From contig JAEWFD010000038.1 of the NCBI GenBank assembly GCA_023388995.1, positions 1 to 64,000 on the forward strand: DNA of 64,000 bases. Direction: 5' to 3'. The translations under genes and the position numbers were made by a program. This DNA is from Bacillota bacterium. GTDB lineage: Bacteria; Bacillota_I; Bacilli_A; Erysipelotrichales; Erysipelotrichaceae. Each line of letters opens with the position of its first letter. Positions within the stretch are counted from its first letter, which is position 1. The notes beneath the pieces were generated by a model. It did not search any database, had not been told where the DNA came from, and saw nothing but the letters and a program-made list of their open reading frames with translations. Positions 42,402 through 52,647 of the stretch are shown in pieces.

Positions 42402-43859
42402 TTATTTTGCTTGTTCCAGATATGTTTTCACCCGTCGAGCATAGTCGTCATCCACGCGGGCAAACAGGGCTAAAACCCGATCTTGGATCTCCCGGTTTGC
42501 ATATTTTAACTCATCTACAATATTAGATGCCAGATGATCCTTTTCCACTTCTGTCATAGTTCTGTACCGATCCCTTGGCTGCGAAAAATCATCAATGCGC
42601 TGAATTGGCTTACGTTCTACTTCTCCGCAAGCATGATAATGATAGCTGACGGGATTGAAGTTAACATATGGGCGGTTGCCATTCAAAGAATTCGGGCTGT
42701 AGTTGATATTGCTGCTTGATGCATGATAGCGCATGAATCCGTCCTGCGTAAGCGTATTGACCGGTGACATGGAGCGATTGATCGGCAGCTGGCTGAAATT
42801 GCTGCCCAGGCGGTAGCGCTGGGTGTCTGCATAAGAAAAGGAACGTCCCTGCAACATCTTGTCATTGCTAAGCATAACACCATCTATAAGATTCGCCGGA
42901 CACATTGCTACTTGCTCTGTTTCCGCAAAGAAATTTTTAGGATTGGCATTTAAGGTCATCATCCCTACTTTCAAGAGCGGGAAGAGTCGTTCGGGCCAAG
43001 TTTTTGTATCATCCATTGGATCAAATGGCAGATATTGGGCATCTTCCTCATTCATGATCTGAACATTCAATTCATATTGAATGGAATCACCACGTTCAAT
43101 CGCCTGATATAAATCACGCACTGCCACATCTGGATCAGTACCTGCTAACAAAGTCGCTTCCTGCTGATCAATATACTCTACCCCTTGCTGCGTAAGCCAA
43201 TGGTACTTTACCAAGAACCGCTGATTCTGCGCATTGATCCAGACGTACGTATTCACACCAAACCCATTGATATGGCGGTAGCTTTTGATTGTTCCCTCAT
43301 CACTGTAAACGAAGGTAATCATATGCATTGCTTCAGGTGAAAGCGAAACAAAATCCCAGAATCGTTCCCGATGAATGATATTATCTTTCGGAGAGGGCTT
43401 CAAAGAATGAATCAAGTCAGGGAACTTAATCGCATCCCGAATAAAAAACACAGGAAGATGGTTGCCGACAATATCAAAAATACCGTCTTCCGTATAAAAC
43501 TTAACTGCAAAGCCGCGCGGGTCACGCGCTGTATCTGCTGAACCTTTGGAACCAATGACCGTTGAAAACCGCACAAAAACCGGTGTAATCACCGAGGAGT
43601 CTCGCAAGAATTTTGCTCTGGTGAAGCAGCTCATTTCCGCATATGGCTGAAAATATCCATGTGCTCCGGCACCTTTGGCATGGACCACTCGTTCCGGGAT
43701 ACGCTCACGATCAAAATGAGCTAGTTTATCAATGAAGTGAACATCCTGCATCAAAGCCGGGCCGGAATCATTCACTGTCATTGTGTTGGTATCATTATCC
43801 ACTGTCTGACCTAAGCTTGTGGTATAGTGGTCATGACGTCTGTATTTTTGTTCGTGCAT
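42402..43859 (-). CDS. katA: Monofunctional haem catalase
   Basis: 485 aa. Removes H2O2. Catalytic H is in ERVVHAKGAGAHG (about 52), N in F-D-I-V-G-N-H (about 124), and the haem-ligand Tyr in the R-x-F-S-Y-A-D-T-Q-R segment (about 336). A clade 3-type small-subunit catalase by length. The start ATG at 43859 has GGAAGG 8 nt upstream. Haem catalase suggests the host meets oxygen or peroxide and has or acquires haem. Confidence 0.95.
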   Translation of the reverse strand: MHEQKYRRHDHYTTSLGQTVDNDTNTMTVNDSGPALMQDVHFIDKLAHFDRERIPERVVHAKGAGAHGYFQPYAEMSCFTRAKFLRDSSVITPVFVRFSTVIGSKGSADTARDPRGFAVKFYTEDGIFDIVGNHLPVFFIRDAIKFPDLIHSLKPSPKDNIIHRERFWDFVSLSPEAMHMITFVYSDEGTIKSYRHINGFGVNTYVWINAQNQRFLVKYHWLTQQGVEYIDQQEATLLAGTDPDVAVRDLYQAIERGDSIQYELNVQIMNEEDAQYLPFDPMDDTKTWPERLFPLLKVGMMTLNANPKNFFAETEQVAMCPANLIDGVMLSNDKMLQGRSFSYADTQRYRLGSNFSQLPINRSMSPVNTLTQDGFMRYHASSSNINYSPNSLNGNRPYVNFNPVSYHYHACGEVERKPIQRIDDFSQPRDRYRTMTEVEKDHLASNIVDELKYANREIQDRVLALFARVDDDYARRVKTYLEQAK

Positions 43860-44007
43860 TTCATCATCCTTCCTTATCATTCATATGTATGCTAAGACAG
43901 GCTTAAATATCAACGGAAAGAATGACAGAACACATAGACGCATGATTTTAATCCGATGCTGGAGGTACAAAAAAACACTGCTTACACAGTGCTTTCATAA
44001 TCAATCA

Positions 44008-44083
44008 TGGTGACCCGTCAGGGACTCGAACCCTGGACCCACTGATTAAGAGTCAGTTGCTCTACCAACTGAGCTAACAGGTC
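44008..44083 (-). tRNA. tRNA-Lys (CUU)
   Basis: 76 nt; loop CTCTTAA; acceptor GACCTGT pairs with ACGGGTC; encoded CCA. It stands alone next to an AT-rich interval that precedes the broken MFS gene. Confidence 0.93.
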
Positions 44084-44365
44084 ATTTCTAATGCGCTTAT
44101 ATATTTTCTTACAAATACGCATAATTGTCAATAATAAACGCTTTTATTTTTAAAAATATAGACGATTCATGGATCAGATCATCATAACTAGCTCCTTACA
44201 CATTACTTCATTTAATAATTTTCGAAAATTCAGAACTAATCCCTCTAAACTATTTATGATCTCAAAATAACCACATGCAACACATAAAGTTTAAAATATA
44301 GATATTTGCATATCCTAAATATCCTAAAATAGCAAAATTGCAAGTTTCATAAGGTTGAATGATGT

Positions 44366-45486
44366 TTATACTTGCTTGATCTTATTCTTTCTTATCCTGG
44401 TAATCAAGAATGTTACCATGATTGCAAATGGAATAAGTGCAATTAGTTTAACGGCAAGCTCTACCGAATAACAATCAGCAATCACTCCGACAAAAATTGA
44501 AATAATGGATTTACTTAAAAACTCCAAATAGCTTTCAATGGATAACACACCTGAACGTATCTCATCACTCGTTATCAAACTATTCATCACGATAAATTTC
44601 ATCGGATAAACCAGTCCATTTAATAAAGCAAGTAAAATCATTGCAAGTAAGGGAATGATAAATCCTTTATGGAAAGACATGAAATAAATCCCAATGGCCA
44701 TCAAGCCTGTTAATACAACATAAGACTTATCAATCGATTTTTTCAAATTAAAATGCCTTAAATAATAACTGCCGACCATTCCAATAACAAGAAATCCACC
44801 AAATATAGTTCCAAAATACTTGACATCAACTCCCCTGTTTTGAAGAATTGGCTGCTCATACACAAACGCTAAGCTAAATGAACTAACCATCATGGATAGC
44901 GTAATCATAGGAATCAAAAAATTCTTATCTGTAAATTTGAGTCAGGAATAAAATAGCTGGCAATCAATGGTATCAAAGTCAGGAAAATAGATGCTAGAAA
45001 TGGCAAGGCAATATTGATTAAATACAATATCGAACCAAAAAAATTAGCGATGCTCTGCGTTAATTTTTTTAAAACCTCACTATTGGAAACTACAGTTTTA
45101 TACTGTTCCTTATCCGGCATCGCCTCATAAACCATAGCCGATACAGTACCTGAGTCAGCCGCAATTGCTGCTCCCCAAAAAGCAAAAGCAGCGAGAAAAA
45201 ACGAAAACACCGGCTGATAAACAAAGCTTATCATCGTTAAAATAGCCAGAACACCGGAAACATAAATCATGAATTTCCTTCCTACCCTATCTGCTAAGAT
45301 CCCAAATGGGACTTCAAAGATAAAAATTGAGATATCTCTTGTAATATGTAAAAGGGAAATTTGTGTATAGTTTAAACCAGCACTAAGTAAATAGGTGATA
45401 TAAATAGGACTGACAAAAAAAGTTAATGCAAAAGATCTATTAAGATAGTAGCTCAGTTTCTGACTTTTTGTTATTGCATTAGACAT
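44366..45486 (-). pseudogene. MFS transporter split by a frameshift
   Basis: Two adjacent reading frames together make one roughly 370-aa, 12-helix MFS protein. The first half (45486 to 44914) has the family loop motif GILADRVGRKF, and the second half (44917 to 44366) carries six more helices. Near 44915-44940 the frame changes by one base: the first frame ends at a TGA after a run of six T, and the second can only start at TTG there. The two frames overlap at this point. The gene is AT-rich compared with neighbours and follows a tRNA-Lys, both hints of transfer. Could also be a sequencing error in the T run. Confidence 0.75.
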
Positions 45487-45631
45487 GGATAAGTTCTCTC
45501 CTTTAGCAGATAAAATCTTCATCTAAGAATAAATGCTTTTTTATTCCTTTTCTTCTTGGTTGTAATCCAAGGTTTAATAAGATTTCTCTTTTTCAGATAA
45601 ATACTCTTGATGCACAAATACACACTTTACC

Positions 45632-45649
45632 TACTTCATTTCTGAAGTA
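45632..45649 (-). promoter_or_regulatory. 18-bp palindrome upstream of the MFS gene
   Basis: TACTTCA (45632-45638) and TGAAGTA (45643-45649) around four bases. It could be a regulator site. The 250-bp region is otherwise AT-rich with no gene. Confidence 0.35.
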
Positions 45650-45732
45650 ACTAATACATCAGCTAAATTCAAATTTATTAAATTATATAGATATAACATA
45701 TTTAAAACAATAGTTTTTACATCTCATACCTG

Positions 45733-45761
45733 TTGCTTCTAATATACCATGCCTGTATACT
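45733..45761 (+). promoter_or_regulatory. Promoter of the HD hydrolase gene
   Basis: TTGCTT (45733-45738), 17-bp spacer, TATACT (45756-45761), then GGAGAA before the ATG. Confidence 0.78.
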
Positions 45762-45781
45762 GAACGAAAGGAGAACTATCT

Positions 45782-46417
45782 ATGACACTGGAACAACAAG
45801 CACTGCAATATTTGAAGGATTACTATCACAATCACCCGGGAAATGAAGAAGATAAAAGCTATCGTATAGAGCATACCCTGCGGGTTGCTGCAATTGGCAA
45901 AGAGATTGCGCAAAAAGAAAATCTGAATGAGCAGGCAGTTATCTTAGGATGCCTCTTGCATGATATCGGGAAATACGACTGCGAAGCAAACAAAGATCAT
46001 GGACGAGCTTCCGCTATAGTTGCACGTCCCCTTTTGGAGTCACTTGGGTTATCATCTGAACTGGCAGATGAAATTTGTCATGGCATCGCCACGCATGTTG
46101 ATGGCAAAGCAGATGACAATCTTGAAGATACAATTCTTAGTGATACCATCAGCGATTGCGATAATATTGATCGCTTTGACGCAATACGTGTCTATCAAAC
46201 CATTCAATATATGGATGAATTAGACAAAAAGCCAATTGAGGAACGGATCGCCATTTTACGCAAACGGATTGAACGTTTGCATGAATTATATTCCTTTAAG
46301 ATGGCTACGAAAACAGCAGCTGTACTATTTCAAGGAAAGCTGGACATTCAGCTTGCTTATTACCAGGCTTTGTTAACGCAGCTGGAATCGACCTATATAT
46401 TATTTTCTGCAATTTAA
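45782..46417 (+). CDS. HD-domain metal-dependent phosphohydrolase
   Basis: 211 aa. The HD signature is H at EHTLRVA (about 28), HD in LLHDIGKYD (about 60-61), and a later D in LSDTISDCDNIDRFD (about 122-131). Members hydrolyse nucleotides or other phosphomonoesters; the substrate is unknown. AAAGGAG precedes the ATG. It is a single-gene unit on the plus strand. Confidence 0.85.
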   Translation: MTLEQQALQYLKDYYHNHPGNEEDKSYRIEHTLRVAAIGKEIAQKENLNEQAVILGCLLHDIGKYDCEANKDHGRASAIVARPLLESLGLSSELADEICHGIATHVDGKADDNLEDTILSDTISDCDNIDRFDAIRVYQTIQYMDELDKKPIEERIAILRKRIERLHELYSFKMATKTAAVLFQGKLDIQLAYYQALLTQLESTYILFSAI

Positions 46418-46447
46418 AAGCCAGGCACTTAGGTACCTGACTTTTTT
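46416..46447 (+). terminator. Terminator after the HD gene
   Basis: AAAAG-C-CAGG (46416-46425) pairs with CCTG-A-CTTTT (46436-46445) with one mismatch, then TTTTT. Confidence 0.7.
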
Positions 46448-46488
46448 AATGGAAGTTATTCATCCCCATGATAGTAATATTCTTGCAG

Positions 46489-47175
46489 TCAATGCACCAA
46501 TTCTTTGATTTTCATGCGCATACCTGCCAAGGCTGCCACAAAAAAGATGCCGAATGACAATAAGCTGTACTGAATAATGCGGCCAACACAATCAATGAAA
46601 AATTGTTCCGGCACCATTTGAATCAAGATATCCGTTCTGCTGTCCAAAATCCACAAATCATTTGAAAATGATATCTGGTGAAATAAAGTCCAAAAGCGTT
46701 CAAAATCAACCATATAGAAAATCCCGATCACTAATATGACCCCAAATACCGCAGCCATCGCTTCCAGCATCGCCTTGGATAACTGCTTGAGGCCTGCTTT
46801 TTTATAGCGGTACCAGATATATGCAAAAGTAGCCAGAAAGAAGGACAAGCCCAGCCGACGCACCATCCGGGCGCCTAGATACAAATCCCGAACGTCTTCC
46901 ATATGGGTAATTTCACGCGCATTGAACAATGCTCGTTTCACTCCACGCACCTCATAGCTTAGATCTAAATCCTTGCGTTCGTTGCGGACAAACGCCAGCA
47001 AATGCTTCGTTCCATCCAGCAAGTCCTCTTTGGCAATGCCAATTTCTTCATAGCGCTCCAGCTTTTGATACTCTTGCTGGTAAAATCCCATATCAAATAC
47101 CACAAGCTCTACGCTAACTACAATCAGGCCAACCAACAAAGATAAGGAAGCCAACAAATACCAGATCTTACGCAT
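46489..47175 (-). CDS. DUF1461/TIGR01906-family integral membrane protein
   Basis: 228 aa with about five membrane helices (near 5-25, 95-115, 130-150, 195-215) and a conserved-looking extracellular loop around residues 28-75 containing Y-E-E-I-G-I-x-x-x-D-L and H-M-E-D-V. This matches DUF1461 (TIGR01906), of unknown function. It starts 8 bp before the Tex stop, so its translation may be coupled. No strong Shine-Dalgarno is seen. Confidence 0.8.
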   Translation of the reverse strand: MRKIWYLLASLSLLVGLIVVSVELVVFDMGFYQQEYQKLERYEEIGIAKEDLLDGTKHLLAFVRNERKDLDLSYEVRGVKRALFNAREITHMEDVRDLYLGARMVRRLGLSFFLATFAYIWYRYKKAGLKQLSKAMLEAMAAVFGVILVIGIFYMVDFERFWTLFHQISFSNDLWILDSRTDILIQMVPEQFFIDCVGRIIQYSLLSFGIFFVAALAGMRMKIKELVH

Positions 47176-49315
47176 GAGCTTCACGAAGAGCCAGCTGTAC
47201 TTTTTGGCGCTCTTCATCGATGCGATATACTTTTACTTTAATGATATCACCGATCTGCACAATCTCTGAAGGATGGGAAATACGCCCTTTGCTTAGTTTG
47301 GAGATATGAATCAGGCCATCTTCCTTTAATCCAATATCCACAAAGGCTCCGAAATCCACAACATTGCGCACCACGCCTTCGAGTTCATCCCCTTCCTTCA
47401 AATCTTGCAAGGACAAAACATCGCTGCGCAGCAACGGCGCTTCATAATTATCCCGGTAATCCCGCTGCGGCTGCTTTAAGTTATCTAAAATATCAAGCAG
47501 GGTATATTCGTCACATTGCATCTCTTCACACAGCTTCGTGATTGAGATGCCGTTGAGTTTCAGTTTCAATTCTTCCCCGCCTATATCCTGTACTGTAATA
47601 TCCATCTTCTGCATCAACCGATAAGTAAGAGGATAGCTTTCCGGGTGAATTCCGCTTTGATCCAGCACTTCATTGCCATCTAAAATACGCAAGAAACCTG
47701 CTGCCTGTTCAAAGCTTTTAGCCCCGATCTTCTTAACTTTCAATAGCTCTGCACGATTTTTGAATTTTCCGATTTCATTGCGATGGGCAACTACTTCTTT
47801 GGCACTCGCGGCCGACAACCCTGAAACATGTTCCAGAAGCTGCACAGAGGCAGTATTTACATTTACCCCAACCCGGTTTACTGCCTTGGAAACAACAAAC
47901 GCCAGGCGCTCCGCCAATTTACTGGTAGGCAAGTCATGCTGATATTGGCCAACTCCAATGGATTGCGGGTCAATTTTGATTAATTCAGCCAATGGATCCA
48001 AAACCCTTCTGGCAATTGACACCGCAGAGCGTTGTTCCACCTGCAAATCAGGGAACTCACTGCGTGCCAAGTTGCTCGCCGAATACACGGAAGCGCCTGC
48101 TTCGCTGACTAGCGTAAACTGCACATCAGAATTAAGCTCATGAATTACCTGTGCCACAAAGCTTTGCGTTTCTCTGCTTGCGGTGCCATTCCCGATGGCA
48201 ATAATGTCAATTGGATACTTCTTCAGGATATTTGACAGCGTCGCTTTTGCTTCTGCGACTTTATTAACCGGGGCATGCGGATACATTACATCAATAAATA
48301 ACAGCTTTCCTGTCCGGTCAATCACTGCTAGCTTGCATCCCGTACGAAAAGCGGGGTCAACTCCTAAAATCAATTTATCCTTCATCGGCGGCTGCAATAA
48401 CAACCGTTCGACATTCATGGAGAACACATCGATTGATTGCAGATGGGCTTTTTCACTCATCTCTGCCCGCAGCTCCCGCTCAACACTTGGGATCAGCAAG
48501 CGTTTCAAACCATCTTTAATGGCTTTTTCCAAATACTCATTTTTTTGTTCATGCGCATATTTCACCAAGCTATGACGGGAAAACGCAAACAACTCCTGAT
48601 CATCAAACTCAACACTTACGGTAATTACTTTTTCCTTTTCGGCCCGGTCTATGGCCATAATCCGATGGTTCGCCACCGTTGCCAGCCGTTCACTATGCTC
48701 ATAATACATTTGATATACTTTCTTCTCGTCTGCATGATTCTTTTTCGCAGATGTTTTCAGCACACCAAATTTCCGCATAAGAAATCGTGCCTTGTTGCGA
48801 ATTTGCACATGGTCAGAAGCCATTTCTGCCACAATATCCATCGCCCCTTGCAGCGCTTCCTCCACATTGCCTACACCTTCTTTTATGAATAAAGCAGCTT
48901 TCGCAGCTACATCGTCATTGGAATCATCCAATAAGAATTGCGCCAGTGGTTCCAGTCCCAATGCAACCGCCATGGTTGCTCTTGTTTTTCGTTTTTGCTG
49001 GTATGGACGATAGATATCCTCTACCATCGACAATTTATCACAAGCCGCAATATCGCGCTTAATTTCATCTGTCAGTTTACCTTGCTCCGCAATCAAACGA
49101 AGGACATCTTCTTTCCGTTTGGCTAGATTCACTTGATATTGATATTGCTCTTCTATTTGCCGGATTGCTTCTTCGTCCAATCCTTTTGTCATTTCTTTCC
49201 GGTACCGCGCAATAAAAGGTACGGTATTCCCCTCCTCCAGCAACTGCAAGGTACTTTGTACCTGATTAACTGTAATTTGCAGCTGGGAGGCAATTTGTTT
49301 TACTAGCTCAGCCAT
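47168..49315 (-). CDS. tex: Tex-family transcription accessory protein
   Basis: 715 aa RNA-binding protein. Domain order: Tex N-terminal HTH (about 1-185), YqgF-like RNase H fold (about 310-450, LILGVDPAFRTGCKLAVID), HhH pair (about 485-560) and C-terminal S1 domain (about 640-712, GVVRNVVDFGAFVDIGLKEDG). The start at 49315 has AAGGAG 7 nt before the ATG; the longer start at 49360 is not supported. Followed by the DUF1461 gene. Confidence 0.95.
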   Translation of the reverse strand: MAELVKQIASQLQITVNQVQSTLQLLEEGNTVPFIARYRKEMTKGLDEEAIRQIEEQYQYQVNLAKRKEDVLRLIAEQGKLTDEIKRDIAACDKLSMVEDIYRPYQQKRKTRATMAVALGLEPLAQFLLDDSNDDVAAKAALFIKEGVGNVEEALQGAMDIVAEMASDHVQIRNKARFLMRKFGVLKTSAKKNHADEKKVYQMYYEHSERLATVANHRIMAIDRAEKEKVITVSVEFDDQELFAFSRHSLVKYAHEQKNEYLEKAIKDGLKRLLIPSVERELRAEMSEKAHLQSIDVFSMNVERLLLQPPMKDKLILGVDPAFRTGCKLAVIDRTGKLLFIDVMYPHAPVNKVAEAKATLSNILKKYPIDIIAIGNGTASRETQSFVAQVIHELNSDVQFTLVSEAGASVYSASNLARSEFPDLQVEQRSAVSIARRVLDPLAELIKIDPQSIGVGQYQHDLPTSKLAERLAFVVSKAVNRVGVNVNTASVQLLEHVSGLSAASAKEVVAHRNEIGKFKNRAELLKVKKIGAKSFEQAAGFLRILDGNEVLDQSGIHPESYPLTYRLMQKMDITVQDIGGEELKLKLNGISITKLCEEMQCDEYTLLDILDNLKQPQRDYRDNYEAPLLRSDVLSLQDLKEGDELEGVVRNVVDFGAFVDIGLKEDGLIHISKLSKGRISHPSEIVQIGDIIKVKVYRIDEERQKVQLALREAHA

Positions 49316-49393
49316 GAAACCACTCCTTTTTCCTTCGCTATTATACCAAACAAACGACACAAAATATAGTGCTTCCTTTGTGACGGCTGCAAT

Positions 49394-49432
49394 GAAAAAG
49401 GATAAGACCTAATCCGTTGCGCAGTCTTATCC
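49394..49432 (-). terminator. Terminator after the tocopherol-cyclase-like gene
   Basis: GGATAAGAC (49400-49408) and GTCTTATCC (49424-49432), then TTTTTC on the minus strand. Confidence 0.85.
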
Positions 49433-49453
49433 ATGCAATGCATTGATTCATCC

Positions 49454-50392
49454 TTATGTTTGCTTGAATTTCATATTCGCATATTCGAATACTTCGCTGG
49501 TAGCCATATCAAACACCTCATCAAATAAAACGGTCCCGCGGCGTTCCATAACTACAATTGCTTTGCAGTGCAAGCTTTCTTCTACCACGGCATCCATGCC
49601 GCCTTGTTTCGGTGCCTTCAGCATACAACCATCCTGATATTCCATATGAAAACTCACTTGGGTTAAACATTGCTCCACTTCAATATACAGCTTTGATTGG
49701 TAATGTGAAAAACGCCGTACCATGCCCAGCTGATAGGATGAAAACCGATAAATCTTATCTTGTATCTGCAACACCGCAAAAAATCCCAGACGCTCGTTAT
49801 TTTTCTCAAAAGGAACCATGGCCACTGCCACAACAAACATCGCCTCTTTTGAACAGCCATGAGCCCATACATACCCGCTGGGAAAAGAAACACCGTAATC
49901 TTTTTCAATATAACCATAAGCTTGTTTGATATCTGTTTTGTTTCCCTGCATGGAAATCATCCCTTGCACTTCGCTGCGCAATGCCGCAATGTGATGATAA
50001 CATGGCAAGTAAGGCAGATATAACAGCGGCCCCATAATCGAAGGCTGGAGCATGGAACGTGGAAGAGGCATCTGCTTCGTAAAGCGCAGTTGCAATTCCA
50101 AACCAATGCTGACTATCTTGACATGAATCTGTTCCTTCGTGAATATACTATCGCCAATTTGCACCCGAAATGGTTCTTCCCGGTAGTGGAACGCAGAAAT
50201 TGGGTATGCATAATAACCGCTGACCGCACTGCTGTGTGCTATCTGAATAAATGCCTGTGCCTGCTGCTCGTTTTGCGAAATCCCGGCAATGACCGCAAAA
50301 TTGCCAATCGCCGGATCTGTACATTTATAATACCAACCTTCAAAAAATTGTTCTGGTCTGTTTTGGTAATGAAACCGCATTTCATCTTTCAT
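49454..50392 (-). CDS. Tocopherol-cyclase-like protein
   Basis: 312 aa. The lipocalin-like tocopherol cyclase family (PF14249) pattern shows: E-G-W-Y-Y-K near 18, Y-I-E-K-D-Y-G-V-S-F-P-S-G-Y-V-W-A near 160-176. Bacterial members without tocopherol synthesis are of unknown role. GAGG lies 6 nt before the ATG. It stands 50 bp behind the U32 gene pair but has its own terminator after it and one before it. No signal peptide is visible. Confidence 0.7.
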   Translation of the reverse strand: MKDEMRFHYQNRPEQFFEGWYYKCTDPAIGNFAVIAGISQNEQQAQAFIQIAHSSAVSGYYAYPISAFHYREEPFRVQIGDSIFTKEQIHVKIVSIGLELQLRFTKQMPLPRSMLQPSIMGPLLYLPYLPCYHHIAALRSEVQGMISMQGNKTDIKQAYGYIEKDYGVSFPSGYVWAHGCSKEAMFVVAVAMVPFEKNNERLGFFAVLQIQDKIYRFSSYQLGMVRRFSHYQSKLYIEVEQCLTQVSFHMEYQDGCMLKAPKQGGMDAVVEESLHCKAIVVMERRGTVLFDEVFDMATSEVFEYANMKFKQT

Positions 50393-50420
50393 AGGCTACC
50401 TCACTAGGTCTAGTATGAAA

Positions 50421-50443
50421 CAAAAAAGGGCTTTGATACCCTT
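50421..50443 (-). terminator. Terminator after the second U32 gene
   Basis: AAGGG (50426-50430) and CCCTT (50439-50443), then TTTTTTG on the minus strand. Confidence 0.78.
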
Positions 50444-51647
50444 ACTTTGCTTTGCGCAGCATATCATACGGAACCAGCGGCAAGGCTGTTTTCATCCTTA
50501 ATCGCTGCATCGGTTTATTGGCAACCTCAACCGTTTCTCCTAATTCATCGACAAGCTGCGTCACTTCGAACACTTGATCATTGGTATAGGGACTTAATAC
50601 TTCCATCTTAGTTCCAACAGTAAAGTGATTGCGTACTTCAATCAGTGCGGTTTCACTTGCCGCATCATACTCCAGCACTTGCGCGACATAATCCTGAATA
50701 ACGCCAGCTCCGTTGATGCCATACAAATGGTCTTTTGCACCCGGATGTCCTTGGAAGAAGCCGGAAGCCGTCTTGCGGTTTTCTGCTTTTTGCAGTTCTC
50801 CTTCACAGCGTTCTATCAATGCCTCCACACTCTCAAAATTTTGCTCACAATATTGATCAATCAAGGTCCGATAGACCTTAACAACATTCGCAACATAATA
50901 CTGACTCTTCATGCGTCCTTCAATCTTGAAAGAAGCAACGCCCATATCAATTAAAGCAGGAATAAATTTAGCTGCTACCATATCTTTGGAACTCATGGAG
51001 AACAAGCAGTCTTCTTTATGAATTGGTGTATCTTGATCATACATACGGTACTTCCAGCGGCAGCTTTGAGCGCATCCCCCGCGATTGGCATCGCGCAGTG
51101 TCATATGGTTGCTTAGCATGCAACGTCCGGAATACGACATGCACATCCCGCCATGAATAAAGACTTCAATTGGCAGCGGAGAGTGCTTCACTACATGTTC
51201 AATTTCTTCCAGCGTAAGTTCCCGTGCCAAAACAATGCGATCCACGCCCATCTTTTTGAAGAAAGCAATGCTTTTCAAATTTAAGGTGGAAACTTGCGTG
51301 CTCAGATGCACTTCCAGCTTGGGAGCAACTTTTTTCGCCAAAGTTGCGAATGACAGACTGGCACAGATAATGGCATCTACTCCGGCAGCTTCCAGCTGCT
51401 GCAGATATTCTTCCGCCCCTTCCCAGTCTTCATTGTGCAGAATCATATTCGTTGTTACATGCACGGTCGCACCGTGGGCATGGGCAAATGCTACCCCTTC
51501 CGCAATGTCAGCAATTTCGAAGTTGCTTGCGCGTGAGCGCAATGAGAATTTCTTTCCGCCGATAAAGACAGCATTGGCACCAAAGCGCACTGCTGTCTTT
51601 AAGCGCTCCAAATCACCGGCAGGCGACAATAGTTCCGGTTTCTTCAT
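50442..51647 (-). CDS. trhP2: U32-family tRNA uridine 5-hydroxylation protein TrhP2 (YrrO-like)
   Basis: 401 aa. Begins with KPELLSPAGDLERLKTAV, and a cluster of cysteines (C-M-S-Y-S-G-R-C-M-L-S and G-G-C-A-Q-S-C-R-W) marks the iron-sulfur site of the peptidase U32/tRNA hydroxylation family. In B. subtilis the YrrN and YrrO homologs make 5-hydroxyuridine at tRNA position 34, which TrmR then methylates. The ATG overlaps the stop of the shorter U32 gene (TAATG), so they are coupled. Confidence 0.88.
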   Translation of the reverse strand: MKKPELLSPAGDLERLKTAVRFGANAVFIGGKKFSLRSRASNFEIADIAEGVAFAHAHGATVHVTTNMILHNEDWEGAEEYLQQLEAAGVDAIICASLSFATLAKKVAPKLEVHLSTQVSTLNLKSIAFFKKMGVDRIVLARELTLEEIEHVVKHSPLPIEVFIHGGMCMSYSGRCMLSNHMTLRDANRGGCAQSCRWKYRMYDQDTPIHKEDCLFSMSSKDMVAAKFIPALIDMGVASFKIEGRMKSQYYVANVVKVYRTLIDQYCEQNFESVEALIERCEGELQKAENRKTASGFFQGHPGAKDHLYGINGAGVIQDYVAQVLEYDAASETALIEVRNHFTVGTKMEVLSPYTNDQVFEVTQLVDELGETVEVANKPMQRLRMKTALPLVPYDMLRKAK

Positions 51648-52540
51648 TACAGATCCTCCCTTTTGGCACTTGTTTTTGTATAGTAAAAGCCGGAAGTAAA
51701 CCGCATATCCGGATAAGCTTCTTCTGTTTGCTGCAATGCTTCTTGCGCAGGCATTTTGTGGCGTAAAACATCACGATAACCCTGCAATGCGCGAACAACT
51801 GCGATGGTATCTAAAAACTGGCTTTGGATGCGTGCGTACTTTACACCTGCTTCCTGCAGCTGCACGATTTCCGCATAGGATTGCTGGCAGTAACCGCCAT
51901 AGAATCTGGTACCTTGTTCATCTTCCGCCACCGGCATCCGTTCTTCTCGTTTCTCTTCTTTTAAATAATAAAAGCTCTTCCGTTCTCCTTGATACGAAAT
52001 CTCATCGAAATAATTGCTGATTAAATGCCGTTTCGAAAAGGACATCAGCGGTATGCCATGAACAAAAACTTCCATTTGCTGCGGATTGTCTTTGGCAATC
52101 TCCAAATACTCTGCCAATGTCAGCTCTCGTGCTGCACAAACTGCTTGCATGCCAAACCCTAAATATAGTGCAGCTTCTTGCGAACAAGTAATCAACGTAT
52201 CCGGCTGATAGATGCAAAGATGCTGCATTCCTTTTTCACTTGCCAGTTCAAATACACATAGGTCCGCAAAATAAATGCCATCTATCTTTAACTCCTGCAA
52301 CTTATCTAAAAAAACACTTGCTTGATCCATCTCCTGATCCACGAACATGCGTGTCATATCGACAAATAAGCGGACCTTCAAGCGCTCACATTCTTCTTTA
52401 TAAACCGCCAGTTCCTCCACCTTGATCCGATCAAAATTTCCTGCACTGAAAAACTCAGGAAACACAACCATCACATCAGCCCCGGCATACTTCAACAAAG
52501 CAATATCTTTGATATGCTTTGGTTCTGCTACAAATTCCAT
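51647..52540 (-). CDS. trhP1: U32-family tRNA hydroxylation partner TrhP1 (YrrN-like)
   Basis: 297 aa. Shares the U32 fold (AARELTLAEYLEI, MEVFVHGIPLMSFSKRHLI) but lacks the cysteine pairs of the larger partner, as in YrrN-type proteins. It likely forms a complex with the downstream protein in tRNA wobble-uridine hydroxylation. The start ATG at 52540 has GAGG 6 nt upstream. The trmR partner is not adjacent here but fused to a HAD gene at 62527. Confidence 0.85.
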   Translation of the reverse strand: MEFVAEPKHIKDIALLKYAGADVMVVFPEFFSAGNFDRIKVEELAVYKEECERLKVRLFVDMTRMFVDQEMDQASVFLDKLQELKIDGIYFADLCVFELASEKGMQHLCIYQPDTLITCSQEAALYLGFGMQAVCAARELTLAEYLEIAKDNPQQMEVFVHGIPLMSFSKRHLISNYFDEISYQGERKSFYYLKEEKREERMPVAEDEQGTRFYGGYCQQSYAEIVQLQEAGVKYARIQSQFLDTIAVVRALQGYRDVLRHKMPAQEALQQTEEAYPDMRFTSGFYYTKTSAKREDL

Positions 52541-52647
52541 AAAACACCTCCATACACGAAATAACATGCCTTATTATATCACATTTTTAAAAAAACTTGA
52601 TAAAGATGCTTGCATGACATATTTCCAAACAACAACAGAATAAGCAA

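Noticed and set aside
44366..45522. Two separate MFS half-transporter genes
   Set aside because: The downstream frame could start only at TTG within the previous frame, with no ribosome site, and the two halves align as a single 12-helix protein, so I call one frameshifted gene.
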